The notes beneath the pieces are model-generated. The model was not told the DNA's origin and did not search any database. It saw nothing but the letters and a program-made list of their open reading frames with translations. Shown here piece by piece: positions 25,652-33,743 of a DNA stretch of 64,000 nt (its first letter is position 1; the number at the start of each line of letters is the position of its first letter). The stretch is from Bacteroidota bacterium. GTDB lineage: Bacteria; Bacteroidota; Bacteroidia; Flavobacteriales; Weeksellaceae. The DNA lies in contig JAEWOS010000020.1 of the NCBI GenBank assembly GCA_023460855.1, positions 85,832 through 149,831 on the forward strand, given 5' to 3'. A program made the position numbers and the translations under genes.

Positions 25652-26110
25652 ATGAGCATTGAAATTGTAGATTTCAAACCGGAATTCCGCGAGGATTTCA
25701 AAAACCTGAATGTGGAATGGCTGCAGAAATATTTCGTTGTTGAACCTTTCGATGAATTGCAGCTTTCCAATCCGGAAACAGAAATTCTGGAAAAAGGCGG
25801 TAAAATCATTCTCGCAAAAGACGGCGAAAGAATCGTTGGAACCGTTTCACTTTTGAAAGAGCAGAACGTTTACGAACTCGCAAAAATGGCGGTAACAGAA
25901 GATTACAAAGGAAAAGGTGTCGGCAAACTTTTAATGGAACACTGTATTTCCGAGGCAAAAAAGCTCGGAGCTGAAAAAATCATTTTAATTTCCAACAGGG
26001 ATCTCACACCGGCTTTGTCGCTTTACAGAAAATATGGTTTTAATGAAATTCCGATGGCGGAAGGAATTCCTTGTGAAAGAGGAAACATTATGATGGAACT
26101 TATTCTTTAA
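25652..26110 (+). CDS. GNAT-family N-acetyltransferase
   Basis: 152 residues. The acetyl-CoA binding motif is clear: LAKMAVTEDYKGKGVGKLLMEHC (Q/RxxGxG/A type, here KGKGVGK), and ALSLYRKYGFNEIP is the typical C-terminal motif. It transfers an acetyl group from acetyl-CoA to an amine; the acceptor is unknown. It begins on the base after the stop of the VOC gene, so the two are almost certainly cotranscribed. Low-complexity intergenic repeats follow. Confidence 0.9.
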   Translation: MSIEIVDFKPEFREDFKNLNVEWLQKYFVVEPFDELQLSNPETEILEKGGKIILAKDGERIVGTVSLLKEQNVYELAKMAVTEDYKGKGVGKLLMEHCISEAKKLGAEKIILISNRDLTPALSLYRKYGFNEIPMAEGIPCERGNIMMELIL

Positions 26111-26126
26111 GAACTGGGAATCGGGA

Positions 26127-26165
26127 ACCAAGAATCAAGAATCAAGAACCTAGAATCAAGAGCTG
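26127..26165. repeat. Short degenerate direct repeats (AGAATCAAG)
   Basis: The 9-mer AGAATCAAG or close forms (CAAGAATCAAGAATCAAGAA, then TAGAATCAAGAG) occur three times in under 40 bases. The whole stretch 26111-26222 is a low-complexity patchwork of AACTC, GAATC and ACAACC words without coding potential. Confidence 0.6.
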
Positions 26166-26230
26166 AAAACTAACAACCAAACAATACATCACCACTCAAA
26201 TTCATAACTCAAAATTTATAATTTTAATAT

Positions 26231-26680
26231 ATGGCACAGGTAAATCCCTACATTACATTTAACGGCAACTGCGAAGAAGCCTTCAACTTTTACAAATCGG
26301 TTTTCGGCGGAGAATTTCCTTACATTGGTCGTTTCGGCGATATGCCGCCATCTGAAGACGGGAAACAGGTTTCCGAAGATGAAAAAAACAGAATTATGCA
26401 CGTTTCCCTGCCGATTTCTCCGGAAACGGTTCTCATGGGAAGCGATACAGGTGGAGAATCTGCTTCCGGCCACAATGCGGGTAACAATATTGCAATTTCC
26501 GTGAATACCGATTCGCGTGAAGAAGCAGATCGTCTGTTCAGCGGACTTTCCGAAGGCGGTACCGTTACAATGCCGCTTACAGACACATTCTGGGGCGCAT
26601 ATTTCGGAATGTGGACGGACAAATTCGGCATCAACTGGATGGTGAATTATGACGATCCTGCAAAAATTCAGCAACACTAG
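26231..26680 (+). CDS. VOC family PhnB-like protein
   Basis: 149 residues. NPYITFNGNCEEAFNFYKSVFGGEF and the closing TFWGAYFGMWTDKFGINWMVNYD are diagnostic of the PhnB branch of the VOC superfamily. In the middle NRIMHVSLPISPETVLMGSD forms the second strand set. These proteins are often mislabelled as ubiquinone methyltransferases. Substrate unknown. It resembles the two-domain protein at 8451-9314 in each half. A GC-rich hairpin lies downstream. Confidence 0.88.
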   Translation: MAQVNPYITFNGNCEEAFNFYKSVFGGEFPYIGRFGDMPPSEDGKQVSEDEKNRIMHVSLPISPETVLMGSDTGGESASGHNAGNNIAISVNTDSREEADRLFSGLSEGGTVTMPLTDTFWGAYFGMWTDKFGINWMVNYDDPAKIQQH

Positions 26681-26739
26681 AATTTCCACAACAGGCCAAT
26701 AGCGCGGGTTTCTAAGCAGAGATCCGTTTTTTTGGCGGG

Positions 26740-26772
26740 ATTTTCGGCGGCGGCGCAGCCGGCGCCGAAAAT
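26740..26772. repeat. GC-rich near-perfect inverted repeat
   Basis: ATTTTCGGCG (26740-26749) and CGCCGAAAAT (26763-26772) are perfect arms around GCGGCGCAGCCGG, which itself can pair. The stretch is far richer in G and C than its surroundings. It may end transcription weakly or be one copy of a dispersed palindromic element. Confidence 0.55.
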
Positions 26773-26852
26773 TTTCATGAATTGATAAAGCGGCATTAAG
26801 GGCTAAAGCAAGTGTCTCCCGATTTTGTATTTTTAGCATTTAATTCATTAAA

Positions 26853-27272
26853 ATGGCAGACAATAAAACAAAACCAACCGGCGCATCAGTCGAAGATTTT
26901 ATCAGAAATTCTGATCCGAAGAAAATTGAAGACAGTTTTAAACTGATTGAGTTGATGGAGAAAGTCTCAGGTGAAAAAGCGTATATGTGGGGACCGTCAA
27001 TCGTTGGCTTTGGAAACTATCATTACGTATATGAAAGCGGCAGGGAAGGAGATGCACCGCGACTTGGTTTTTCGCCGCGCAAGAGCAAATTTTCGCTGTA
27101 CGTGCTGTACAAAGAACATGAAAATATGGATCCCCTGCTCGAAAATCTTGGGAAAATCCAGGTTGCAAACGGAGGCTGTGTGTACTTCAAAAAACTGGAC
27201 GACCTGAACCTGGATGTCCTGGAAAAACTGCTCAAAGCCTCACTCGAAGAAACCGAAAAACGCTGGGGCTGA
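26853..27272 (+). CDS. DUF1801 family protein
   Basis: 139 residues. The start (PTGASVEDFIRNSDPKKIEDSFKLIELMEKVSGEKAYMWGPSIVGFGNYHYVYESG) and the later FSPRKSKFSLYVLYK are the hallmark of DUF1801 proteins (YdhG-like, with a fold compared to frataxin). The family is cytoplasmic and its biochemical role is not settled. The gene is convergent with the oxidoreductase operon; its stop is at 27272 and that of the opposing gene at 27273, with no terminator between. Confidence 0.85.
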   Translation: MADNKTKPTGASVEDFIRNSDPKKIEDSFKLIELMEKVSGEKAYMWGPSIVGFGNYHYVYESGREGDAPRLGFSPRKSKFSLYVLYKEHENMDPLLENLGKIQVANGGCVYFKKLDDLNLDVLEKLLKASLEETEKRWG

Positions 27273-29483
27273 TTATTTCATCATGATCTTATCCGGAGTG
27301 ATAGGCAGATCGCGGAACCGTTTTCCGGTCGCGTTGTAGATAGCATTTCCGATTGCCGCCGCAGATCCGATTATTCCGACTTCACCGAGACCTTTCGCAC
27401 CGCTTGGATTCAGGTTATAATCAGGTTTGCCTACAAAATCAACTTCGATAATCGGCACATCTGCGTTTACCGGAAAATGATAACCGGCCAGATCATTTCC
27501 CACCAGCGCATTGAGTCGGTGATCAATCAGCATTTCTTCCATCATCGTCATTCCGACACCACCAACAACGGCGCCTATGATCTGATTACGTGCCGGTTTT
27601 TCGCTGATTACTTTCCCGCCGTCAACAATGCTTACGAAGCGGTCAATCTTTACTTTACCGGTCAGTTCATGCACTTTCACGCGGCAAAAATGTGCTGCAC
27701 AGGATGCGAAGGCGAATTTTTTCTGAGTATCGCCCGGTGCTGATGTTTCTTCAACCTCAATCCGGGTTAAGTTGTTGCGGTCGAAAATTTCGGCAAATGA
27801 TAATTTTGTGTTTTGACCTTTTATTTGAATTCCGTTTTGATCTAAAACTAAATCTTTAGTTGAAGTATCCTTGAATGCTGTGTTCATCGTAGAAGCATAG
27901 CGTAGTAATTCTGTCTTTAAAGATTCCGCTGCTGCAGCGAGAGCTCCGCTCAAAGAGGAAAGTCCCCGGCTTCCTCCCTGATTTGGAGCCGGCGGCAAAT
28001 CCGATCGTCCTAGTTCAATCGTGATTTTTTCCTTCGGAATTCCGGTCGCATCATGAATGATATTCTGCATTGAAGTTCCGGTACCGGTTCCGATATCGGT
28101 CATTGCAGTTTTTACAACAGTATTTCCATTGCGGTCCAGCGAAATTCCGGCGCTTGCTTTTCCGCGACCTGCAGTCCACATTCCCACGGCCATTCCGTAA
28201 CCGGTAAGCCAGTGTCCTTCACGTATTTGTCCGGGCGTGGATTTTCTGCTGCTCCAGCCGATTTTAGCTGCGCCCTTTTGCACGCATTCTTTCAGGAAAT
28301 GCGTCGACCATTGCTTTCCGCTTTCGGGATCGGTAATGTCCGAAATGTTCTGCATTCTTATCTGCACGGGATCTGCCCCAATTCTGTAGCAAAGTTCATC
28401 GATTGCTGTTTCCAGCGCAAAAGCTCCGGTACATTCTCCGGGAGCTCTCATCCACGTTGGCGTCGAAAGATTCAGTGGCACACTCGTCATCTCCGTTTTC
28501 AGGTTTTCAAAACCATAACATAGTCTGCTGATTCGGGTGATATTCTCTGTGAAATCTTCGTATTTGGAAGTAGTGTTTCGGCTTTGATGTAGTAAACCCG
28601 TAAATTTTCCGTTCTGATCTGCCCCGAGTTTAATTTTTTGCCATGCTTCAGGACGGTAACCGGTGAGCAGAAACATCTGTGGCCGGCTCAGCATCAGTTT
28701 CACAGGACGGTTTACTTTTTTTGCTGCCATTGCTGCGAGTATGGAATTCGACCAGACGCGCAGACCTGAACCAAAACCGCCACCCATAAATTCGGTGATT
28801 ACCTCAATGTTTTCTGTGGGTATTCCGAAGACTTTTGAAAATGTCCCCTGAACGCTGTTTACACCCTGGTTTTTATCAAATAATTTCAGGGAATTTGTTC
28901 CGTTCCACTGGGCAATGGTTGCGTGCATTTCCATCGGATTATGCACTTCGCCCTCAATGTGATATTCCTGTTCGATAATTTGCGGACTGGAAGCCCAAGC
29001 CTGCAGACTTCCGCGCTCTTTTCCGTCGTTTTTGAGGGGAACACTTGCGTGCGTTTTCCTGAAATCGGTATTCGCTGTGGCTTCGGTGTAATTTATTTTC
29101 AGCAGGGAGGCCGCATATTGCGCTTCTTCCAGCGTATTTGCCACAACCACTGCAACAGGCTGACCTTTAAAATAAATTCTGTCGGTATGTAAAACGGCAA
29201 GTCCGGCTTTTGTTTCCTTAATCTTTTCTTTGTTTGCCCATCCCGGAAGTACAGGTTTGTTCTGATGGGTGAGAATATCGATAACGCCGTCGGCAAGTTT
29301 GGCATCTTCAGCATTTACGGCATTCACAGTTCCTACAGCAATAGAACTTCCGACAACTACAGCATAGCAGATATTTGGTACTTCATATTCGGCAGCATAT
29401 TTACCTTTCCCTGTTACTTTCGCAAGTGCTTCGGTTCGGCCTTCGTTTACGGTAATGGATTCAGAATCTTCGAAAAATAACAT
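27273..29483 (-). CDS. paoC: Molybdopterin-binding subunit of aldehyde oxidoreductase (PaoC-like)
   Basis: 736 residues, close to the 732 of E. coli PaoC. It belongs to the xanthine oxidase family and would hold the molybdenum cofactor that hydroxylates aldehydes to acids. Motifs: GRTEALAKVTGKGKYAAEY at the N-terminus, EFMGGGFGSGLRVW, WMRAPGECTGAFALE, GTGTGTSMQNIIH, GGSRGLSSLSGA, and near the C-terminus KGLGEVGIIGSAAAIGNA with the expected active-site Glu. The gene is third in a minus-strand operon with the FAD and iron-sulfur subunits. No cofactor-insertion chaperone (PaoD/XdhC type) is encoded nearby. The symbol is assigned by similarity. Confidence 0.9.
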   Translation of the reverse strand: MLFFEDSESITVNEGRTEALAKVTGKGKYAAEYEVPNICYAVVVGSSIAVGTVNAVNAEDAKLADGVIDILTHQNKPVLPGWANKEKIKETKAGLAVLHTDRIYFKGQPVAVVVANTLEEAQYAASLLKINYTEATANTDFRKTHASVPLKNDGKERGSLQAWASSPQIIEQEYHIEGEVHNPMEMHATIAQWNGTNSLKLFDKNQGVNSVQGTFSKVFGIPTENIEVITEFMGGGFGSGLRVWSNSILAAMAAKKVNRPVKLMLSRPQMFLLTGYRPEAWQKIKLGADQNGKFTGLLHQSRNTTSKYEDFTENITRISRLCYGFENLKTEMTSVPLNLSTPTWMRAPGECTGAFALETAIDELCYRIGADPVQIRMQNISDITDPESGKQWSTHFLKECVQKGAAKIGWSSRKSTPGQIREGHWLTGYGMAVGMWTAGRGKASAGISLDRNGNTVVKTAMTDIGTGTGTSMQNIIHDATGIPKEKITIELGRSDLPPAPNQGGSRGLSSLSGALAAAAESLKTELLRYASTMNTAFKDTSTKDLVLDQNGIQIKGQNTKLSFAEIFDRNNLTRIEVEETSAPGDTQKKFAFASCAAHFCRVKVHELTGKVKIDRFVSIVDGGKVISEKPARNQIIGAVVGGVGMTMMEEMLIDHRLNALVGNDLAGYHFPVNADVPIIEVDFVGKPDYNLNPSGAKGLGEVGIIGSAAAIGNAIYNATGKRFRDLPITPDKIMMK

Positions 29484-29489
29484 GATGAA

Positions 29490-30470
29490 TCAGGATGAGG
29501 TTAAACAATTTTGAAGCGCGGTGATGATGCCGCCGTGAAGCATTTCTTTTTTAAATCCGTTTTGTGAAAGCGGCTTGATGTCCTTAATTACCAGATCTGC
29601 AGCCTGTTGAAAACTCGCATTGTTCGAAGGTTTTCCCTTTAGGAAATTCTCAGCTTCGTGCCATCGCCAAGGCTTATGGGCAACGCCTCCGGAAGCAAGC
29701 CGCGCATCTCTAATTGTTCCGCCGGAGATATCGAGCGCTGCGGCTACAGAAATCAGTGCGAAAGCATAAGATGTGCGGTCGCGCAGTTTCAGATAAGCGC
29801 AATTTTTGTGAAAATTATTGCCGGGAACTTCGATGTGAGTAATTACAGCATTTTCGGAAAGATTATTATCTAGATGTGGCGTTGTTCCGGGAAGTCTGTG
29901 AAAATCTCTAAACGGTATGCTTTGCTTTTTCTGATTGTTACCGGTGATTAGTACTTCAGCATCCAGAGCCGCAAGTGCTACACAGAAATCCGAAGGATGT
30001 ACGGCGACACATTCATTGCTGTAGCCAATAACTGCGGCCATCCTGTTCTCGCCGTTCAAAGCGCTGCAGCCACTGACCGGTTTGCGTTTGTTGCAGGGCG
30101 TTGTAACATCATAAAAGTAAGGACAGCGCGTTCTCTGAAGCAGGTTTCCGCCGCATGACGCCATGTTCCTGATTTGCGGAGATGCGCCTGCCAGTATTGC
30201 TTTTGCCAGCAGCGGAAAATTTTGTAAAACCTCACGGTCAACTGTTACCGCGCTGTTTTTCGCCATCGCTCCAATTCGCAGTCTGTTTCCGGTTTTTTCG
30301 ATTTTTTCGGAAAGCACCGATGCAAGATCAATCAGCTCAGAAGGCTGCGTAATATCTTTCTTCATCAGATCCACCAGGTTTGTGCCTCCGGCAATAAACT
30401 GTGAGTTGCTGTTTTTGCGGGAAACTGTTTTTCCCAGGCTGTCCTGCTTAAAAAACTGAAATGGTTTCAT
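29490..30470 (-). CDS. paoB: FAD-binding subunit of aldehyde oxidoreductase (PaoB-like)
   Basis: 326 residues from the ATG at 30470. FAD-binding PCMH-type fold: FIAGGTNLVDLMKKDI near 40-55, IRNMASCGGNLLQRTRCPYF near 130-150. The cysteines in RTRCPYF, TTPCNKR and SGCSAL match the extra [4Fe-4S] cluster that distinguishes PaoB from other FAD subunits of the family. Its ATG overlaps the stop of the iron-sulfur subunit gene by 4 bases (ATGA), and the large subunit gene starts 6 bases after its own stop. It passes electrons from the molybdenum site to an unknown acceptor. Confidence 0.9.
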   Translation of the reverse strand: MKPFQFFKQDSLGKTVSRKNSNSQFIAGGTNLVDLMKKDITQPSELIDLASVLSEKIEKTGNRLRIGAMAKNSAVTVDREVLQNFPLLAKAILAGASPQIRNMASCGGNLLQRTRCPYFYDVTTPCNKRKPVSGCSALNGENRMAAVIGYSNECVAVHPSDFCVALAALDAEVLITGNNQKKQSIPFRDFHRLPGTTPHLDNNLSENAVITHIEVPGNNFHKNCAYLKLRDRTSYAFALISVAAALDISGGTIRDARLASGGVAHKPWRWHEAENFLKGKPSNNASFQQAADLVIKDIKPLSQNGFKKEMLHGGIITALQNCLTSS

Positions 30471-31054
30471 CCTGCTACTTTTTGAATGGCTTCCGTAATT
30501 CCGTTGTAGGCTCCGCATCGGCAAAGATTTCCGCTCATGAATTCTTTAATTTCCTCTACTGAGCCGGTTCGTCGTTCGTTTACACACGCAACCGCAGACA
30601 TTATCTGTCCGGGAGTACAGTAACCACACTGAAAACCGTCACATTCAATAAATGCCTGCTGCATCGGATGCAGTTTTTCTCCGTTTGCAAGGCCTTCAAT
30701 CGTGGTAATTTCCTTTTCCTGCGCAGTGCAGGCGAGCGTGAGACAGCTCAGAACGCGTTCCCCTTCAATATGAACAGTACACGCGCCGCACTGTCCGTGA
30801 TCACAGCCTTTTTTTGTTCCGGTAAGCTGCAGATTTTCGCGAAGCAGATCCAAAACAGTTGTACGCGTATCAATCTGAAGATTATGTTTTTTCCCGTTAA
30901 TGCTCATTTTTACATTCATGAGATTTTTCGGGGCGACGAACAGACTTCGGACTTTTTCTCCGGCAGCTTTCAGATGAAGCGGTACAGCTGACCAAAACAG
31001 CAGCATGCCGGATGATTTAAGGAAATTCCTGCGCGAAAATGAAGATGTTTTCAT
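30467..31054 (-). CDS. paoA: [2Fe-2S] subunit of aldehyde oxidoreductase, Tat-exported (PaoA-like)
   Basis: 195 residues. The N-terminus carries a Tat signal (SRRNFLKSS at residues 7-15, then a hydrophobic stretch), so the folded complex is probably exported to the periplasm, as for E. coli PaoABC. Two [2Fe-2S] sites are seen: Cys84, Cys89, Cys92 and Cys104 in a plant-ferredoxin motif, and Cys143, Cys146, Cys178 and Cys180 in the second domain (CGYCTPGQ, LCRCGAYNG). It is the first gene of the three-gene operon. PaoABC in E. coli oxidises aromatic aldehydes; the substrate here is not known. Confidence 0.92.
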   Translation of the reverse strand: MKTSSFSRRNFLKSSGMLLFWSAVPLHLKAAGEKVRSLFVAPKNLMNVKMSINGKKHNLQIDTRTTVLDLLRENLQLTGTKKGCDHGQCGACTVHIEGERVLSCLTLACTAQEKEITTIEGLANGEKLHPMQQAFIECDGFQCGYCTPGQIMSAVACVNERRTGSVEEIKEFMSGNLCRCGAYNGITEAIQKVAG

Positions 31055-31205
31055 AGGATCAGGCTTTCAGGTTAGGTTTAATTGTCCTAATTTAAGAATA
31101 ATAGCAGGAACCCCATAGTATTTTTTGAAGATGAATAAATATTTATATTGCTACAGATTAACAGAATGGCAGAAAAACCCGCCGAATTTCGACCGCTTTA
31201 ATTCG

Positions 31206-31757
31206 TTATTCATTCACCAGCTCAACCCGGTGTTTAGCACCGAATCTCTTAAACATGTCATAATATCTTTTGAGAAGTGGTTCAGTGGGAAGTCCTTTGT
31301 TTCTTTCCAGCTGCATGGCAATATAATCCATCACGGTGGCATTATCGGCAGCATCAATTTTATTTAAATTAACTCCCCAATATGCAGCATCGATTAAAAA
31401 TGCTTCGAATTTCATTCCGACGGCATATTTCAGAATGTTTCCTTTGCTAATATCAAACTGTGGACTGCTGCATTCGAGCAAATGTTCGTTGGCGTTCCAG
31501 ACTTCGCTCACTTTTCTGGCGATTTCTTCTTCGTTGTCTTTATGAATATCGACACATGCCGCTTCAAAGATTCGTCTCTGATATCCCCAAACATATCTTT
31601 CGCTGTTCATCTCATTGTCTTTCGCCTGACTTCCAATATACATACAAAGACTCCTGATTTTCTTAGCATGTGGACATTTTTCGGTTTCCTGGTTTTCCTG
31701 TGCATTTACGAAAGAGAAACAAACAAGCAACAGGACTAGGATTGTTGAGTTTTTCAT
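31206..31757 (-). CDS. Secreted protein of unknown function with conserved cysteines
   Basis: 183 residues with a Sec signal peptide (MKNSTILVLLLVCFSFVNAQ). The mature protein has cysteines in KCPHAKK, RSLCMYIG, EAACVDIH and LLECSSPQFD, which could form two disulfides in the periplasm. The remainder is helical, for example LKYAVGMKFEAFLIDAAYWGVN. I cannot name the family. It lies alone between the oxidoreductase operon and the terminator of the catechol operon, on the same strand as both. Confidence 0.72.
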   Translation of the reverse strand: MKNSTILVLLLVCFSFVNAQENQETEKCPHAKKIRSLCMYIGSQAKDNEMNSERYVWGYQRRIFEAACVDIHKDNEEEIARKVSEVWNANEHLLECSSPQFDISKGNILKYAVGMKFEAFLIDAAYWGVNLNKIDAADNATVMDYIAMQLERNKGLPTEPLLKRYYDMFKRFGAKHRVELVNE

Positions 31758-31807
31758 GTTTAGTTTTTTGTAAAGTTAAGAATTAGAATGAGTTAAAAGT
31801 GTAAAAC

Positions 31808-31834
31808 AAAAAAATCCCCGGCCGGGGATTTTTA
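31808..31834 (-). terminator. Strong terminator of the catechol operon
   Basis: AAAAATCCCCGG (31810-31821) followed by CCGGGGATTTTT (31822-31833) is a perfect 24-base palindrome with A and T tracts on both sides. It lies downstream of pcaF on the minus strand and can work in either direction. Confidence 0.85.
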
Positions 31835-31884
31835 ACTTTTATTCCAAATAAAAGAATAAATATTATTTAAAAGGATATTTTGAT

Positions 31885-33102
31885 TCAAACATCCGCATTC
31901 TCCAGAATTACCGCATAACCCTGTCCGACACCAATACACATCGTACACAAAGCATATTTTTTTCCGGTTTTTTGAAGTTCCAGCGCAGCTGAATACGTGA
32001 TTCTCGTTCCGCTCATTCCAAGTGGATGCCCCAAAGCAATCGCACCGCCGTTGATATTCACACGCGGATCATCATTGGCAATTCCAAGTTCTTTTAAACA
32101 CGCAATACTTTGCGCGGCAAAAGCTTCATTCAGTTCAATAATATCGATTTGATCTAAACTCAGGTTGGCTCTTTTCAACGCAAGTTTCGTGGCTTCAACC
32201 GGACCGATTCCCATAATTCTTGGCTCAGTTCCAGTCACTGCGGAAGTCACGATTTTTGCCAAAGGTTTCAGGTTGTATTTTTCAACGGCTTCGTCGGAAG
32301 CAACAATCACAGCGGCAGCTCCGTCATTCAAACCTGAAGCATTTCCTGCAGTTACCGTTCCGTTTTCCTTTACAAATGCGGCTCTCAGTTTCCCCAAAAC
32401 TTCCATGGAAGTATTCGGTTTTATGAATTCATCTTTATTTACAGTGATGGGATCAGCTTTTCTTTGCGGAATTACGATGTCCGAAATTTCTTCCGCCAAA
32501 CGTCCGCTTTCCTGCGCTTTTTTGGCTTTCATTTGTGAATTCAATGCAAATTCATCCTGTTCTTCACGCGAAATGGAATACATTTCAGCCAGATTTTCAG
32601 CTGTTTTTCCCATTGCTTCCGTTCCATACATTTTCTCCATTTGAGGATTGATGAAACGCCATCCAAAACTGGAATCATACATTTTCTGAGTCGTATCGAA
32701 ACCGCTTTCTCCTTTGGAAATTGCGTACGGTCCGCGTGTCATTCCTTCAACTCCGCCTGCAATGAAAAGATCTCCTTCATCAGATTTTATCGCTCTTGAA
32801 GCCTGTGCAATGGCACTCATTCCGGAAGCACACAATCTGTTCACCGTTTCGCCCGGAACAGTTACGGGAAGTCCGGCCAAAAGCAGCGACATTCTTGCCA
32901 CATTACGGTTGTCTTCTCCTGCCTGATTGGCACATCCGATAATTACATCGTCAATTTTGTCGGTCGGTAATTCCGGATTTTTTTCAATCAGACTTTTAAT
33001 TACAGAAGCCATTAAATCATCGGTTCTCACCGGAGCGAGCTGACCTTTAAAATTCCCGATGGCAGAACGGGTTCCGTCGATAATGTATGCGTTTTTACTC
33101 AT
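31885..33102 (-). CDS. pcaF: 3-oxoadipyl-CoA thiolase
   Basis: 405 residues, a class II thiolase that splits 3-oxoadipyl-CoA into succinyl-CoA and acetyl-CoA. Cys91 in RLCASGMSAI is the acyl-accepting residue. GGAIALGHPLGMSGTR contains the catalytic His, and the second catalytic Cys is in CTMCIGVGQG. By sequence alone it could be any acetyl-CoA acyltransferase; the position at the end of the cat/pca operon gives the specific call. A FUSC membrane gene lies 48 bases upstream, and a strong terminator follows. Confidence 0.88.
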   Translation of the reverse strand: MSKNAYIIDGTRSAIGNFKGQLAPVRTDDLMASVIKSLIEKNPELPTDKIDDVIIGCANQAGEDNRNVARMSLLLAGLPVTVPGETVNRLCASGMSAIAQASRAIKSDEGDLFIAGGVEGMTRGPYAISKGESGFDTTQKMYDSSFGWRFINPQMEKMYGTEAMGKTAENLAEMYSISREEQDEFALNSQMKAKKAQESGRLAEEISDIVIPQRKADPITVNKDEFIKPNTSMEVLGKLRAAFVKENGTVTAGNASGLNDGAAAVIVASDEAVEKYNLKPLAKIVTSAVTGTEPRIMGIGPVEATKLALKRANLSLDQIDIIELNEAFAAQSIACLKELGIANDDPRVNINGGAIALGHPLGMSGTRITYSAALELQKTGKKYALCTMCIGVGQGYAVILENADV

Positions 33103-33150
33103 ATTAAAAATTTGTTTAAAAATAGGGCTTTTCTGTGGGTTGAGAAAATC

Positions 33151-33684
33151 CTAGTCTCTTAGTTTATGTTCTATTTGAAGGGCTTTACGGTGAAAATAAC
33201 GGATTGGATACGCGGTAACCAAAATCACCGAAAGTCCGATGATACAACCCGCCAAAACTGAAATGAATCTTTCAATGGGTGCCAGATAACCTTCGTCGGG
33301 TTTTTCAATCAGGATGATGATGACGGCTACAATCGCAGTTCGGGCTACTTTCAAAAGATTGAAACCTTTACAGAGCAAAGCCGCTAGAATAATTCCTACC
33401 ATCACTTTCAGATACATATCCACCGGAAGAAAAACCGCTGCAAAACCTGACGCGGCTCCTACGAAATTGGCTTTTACGCGTTCTATTGAAAGTTTCCGGC
33501 TGTCACTTGCTTCGGGAGAAATCACCAGTAAAATGGAGATCAGTGACCAAAATAAATCGTATTGCGGAACGGCTTTCATCAGAAAATATCCGATTGAAAA
33601 ACCGATTAAACAACGGCAGATGTAAATAAAAATCGGGGAGAAGATGAATCCCCGAAATCCTGATATGGTTTGCGTTTTATCCAT
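33151..33684 (-). CDS. FUSC-type membrane protein in the catechol operon
   Basis: 177 residues from the ATG at 33684; an ATG eight codons upstream (33708) is also possible. It has about five or six membrane segments: GFIFSPIFIYICRCLIGFSI, WSLISILLVISPEA, NFVGAASGFAAVFL, KVMVGIILAALLC, ARTAIVAVIIILI and FISVLAGCIIGLSVILV. The layout fits the N-terminal membrane half of FUSC or aromatic-acid exporter (ArAE-like) proteins, without the usual cytosolic half. It may export or admit aromatic acids related to the pathway; that is inference from position. It lies between the fused CoA-transferase and pcaF. Confidence 0.72.
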   Translation of the reverse strand: MDKTQTISGFRGFIFSPIFIYICRCLIGFSIGYFLMKAVPQYDLFWSLISILLVISPEASDSRKLSIERVKANFVGAASGFAAVFLPVDMYLKVMVGIILAALLCKGFNLLKVARTAIVAVIIILIEKPDEGYLAPIERFISVLAGCIIGLSVILVTAYPIRYFHRKALQIEHKLRD

Positions 33685-33743
33685 TTTGAAAAGTAAATTT
33701 TGCAGCATTTTTCAGCGCTGCAAAATTACTTTTGATGTTGAAA

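Noticed and set aside
26127..26165. CRISPR-like short repeats
   Set aside because: Repeats are 9 bases, overlapping and imperfect, without spacers of constant length and without cas genes.
26216..26839. Minus-strand frame of 207 residues
   Set aside because: It is antisense to the PhnB-like gene and crosses the GC-rich hairpin. Its composition is not protein-like.
31125..31367. Plus-strand frame of 80 residues
   Set aside because: It begins in the gap but mostly runs antisense through the secreted protein gene at 31206. No start signal or family match.
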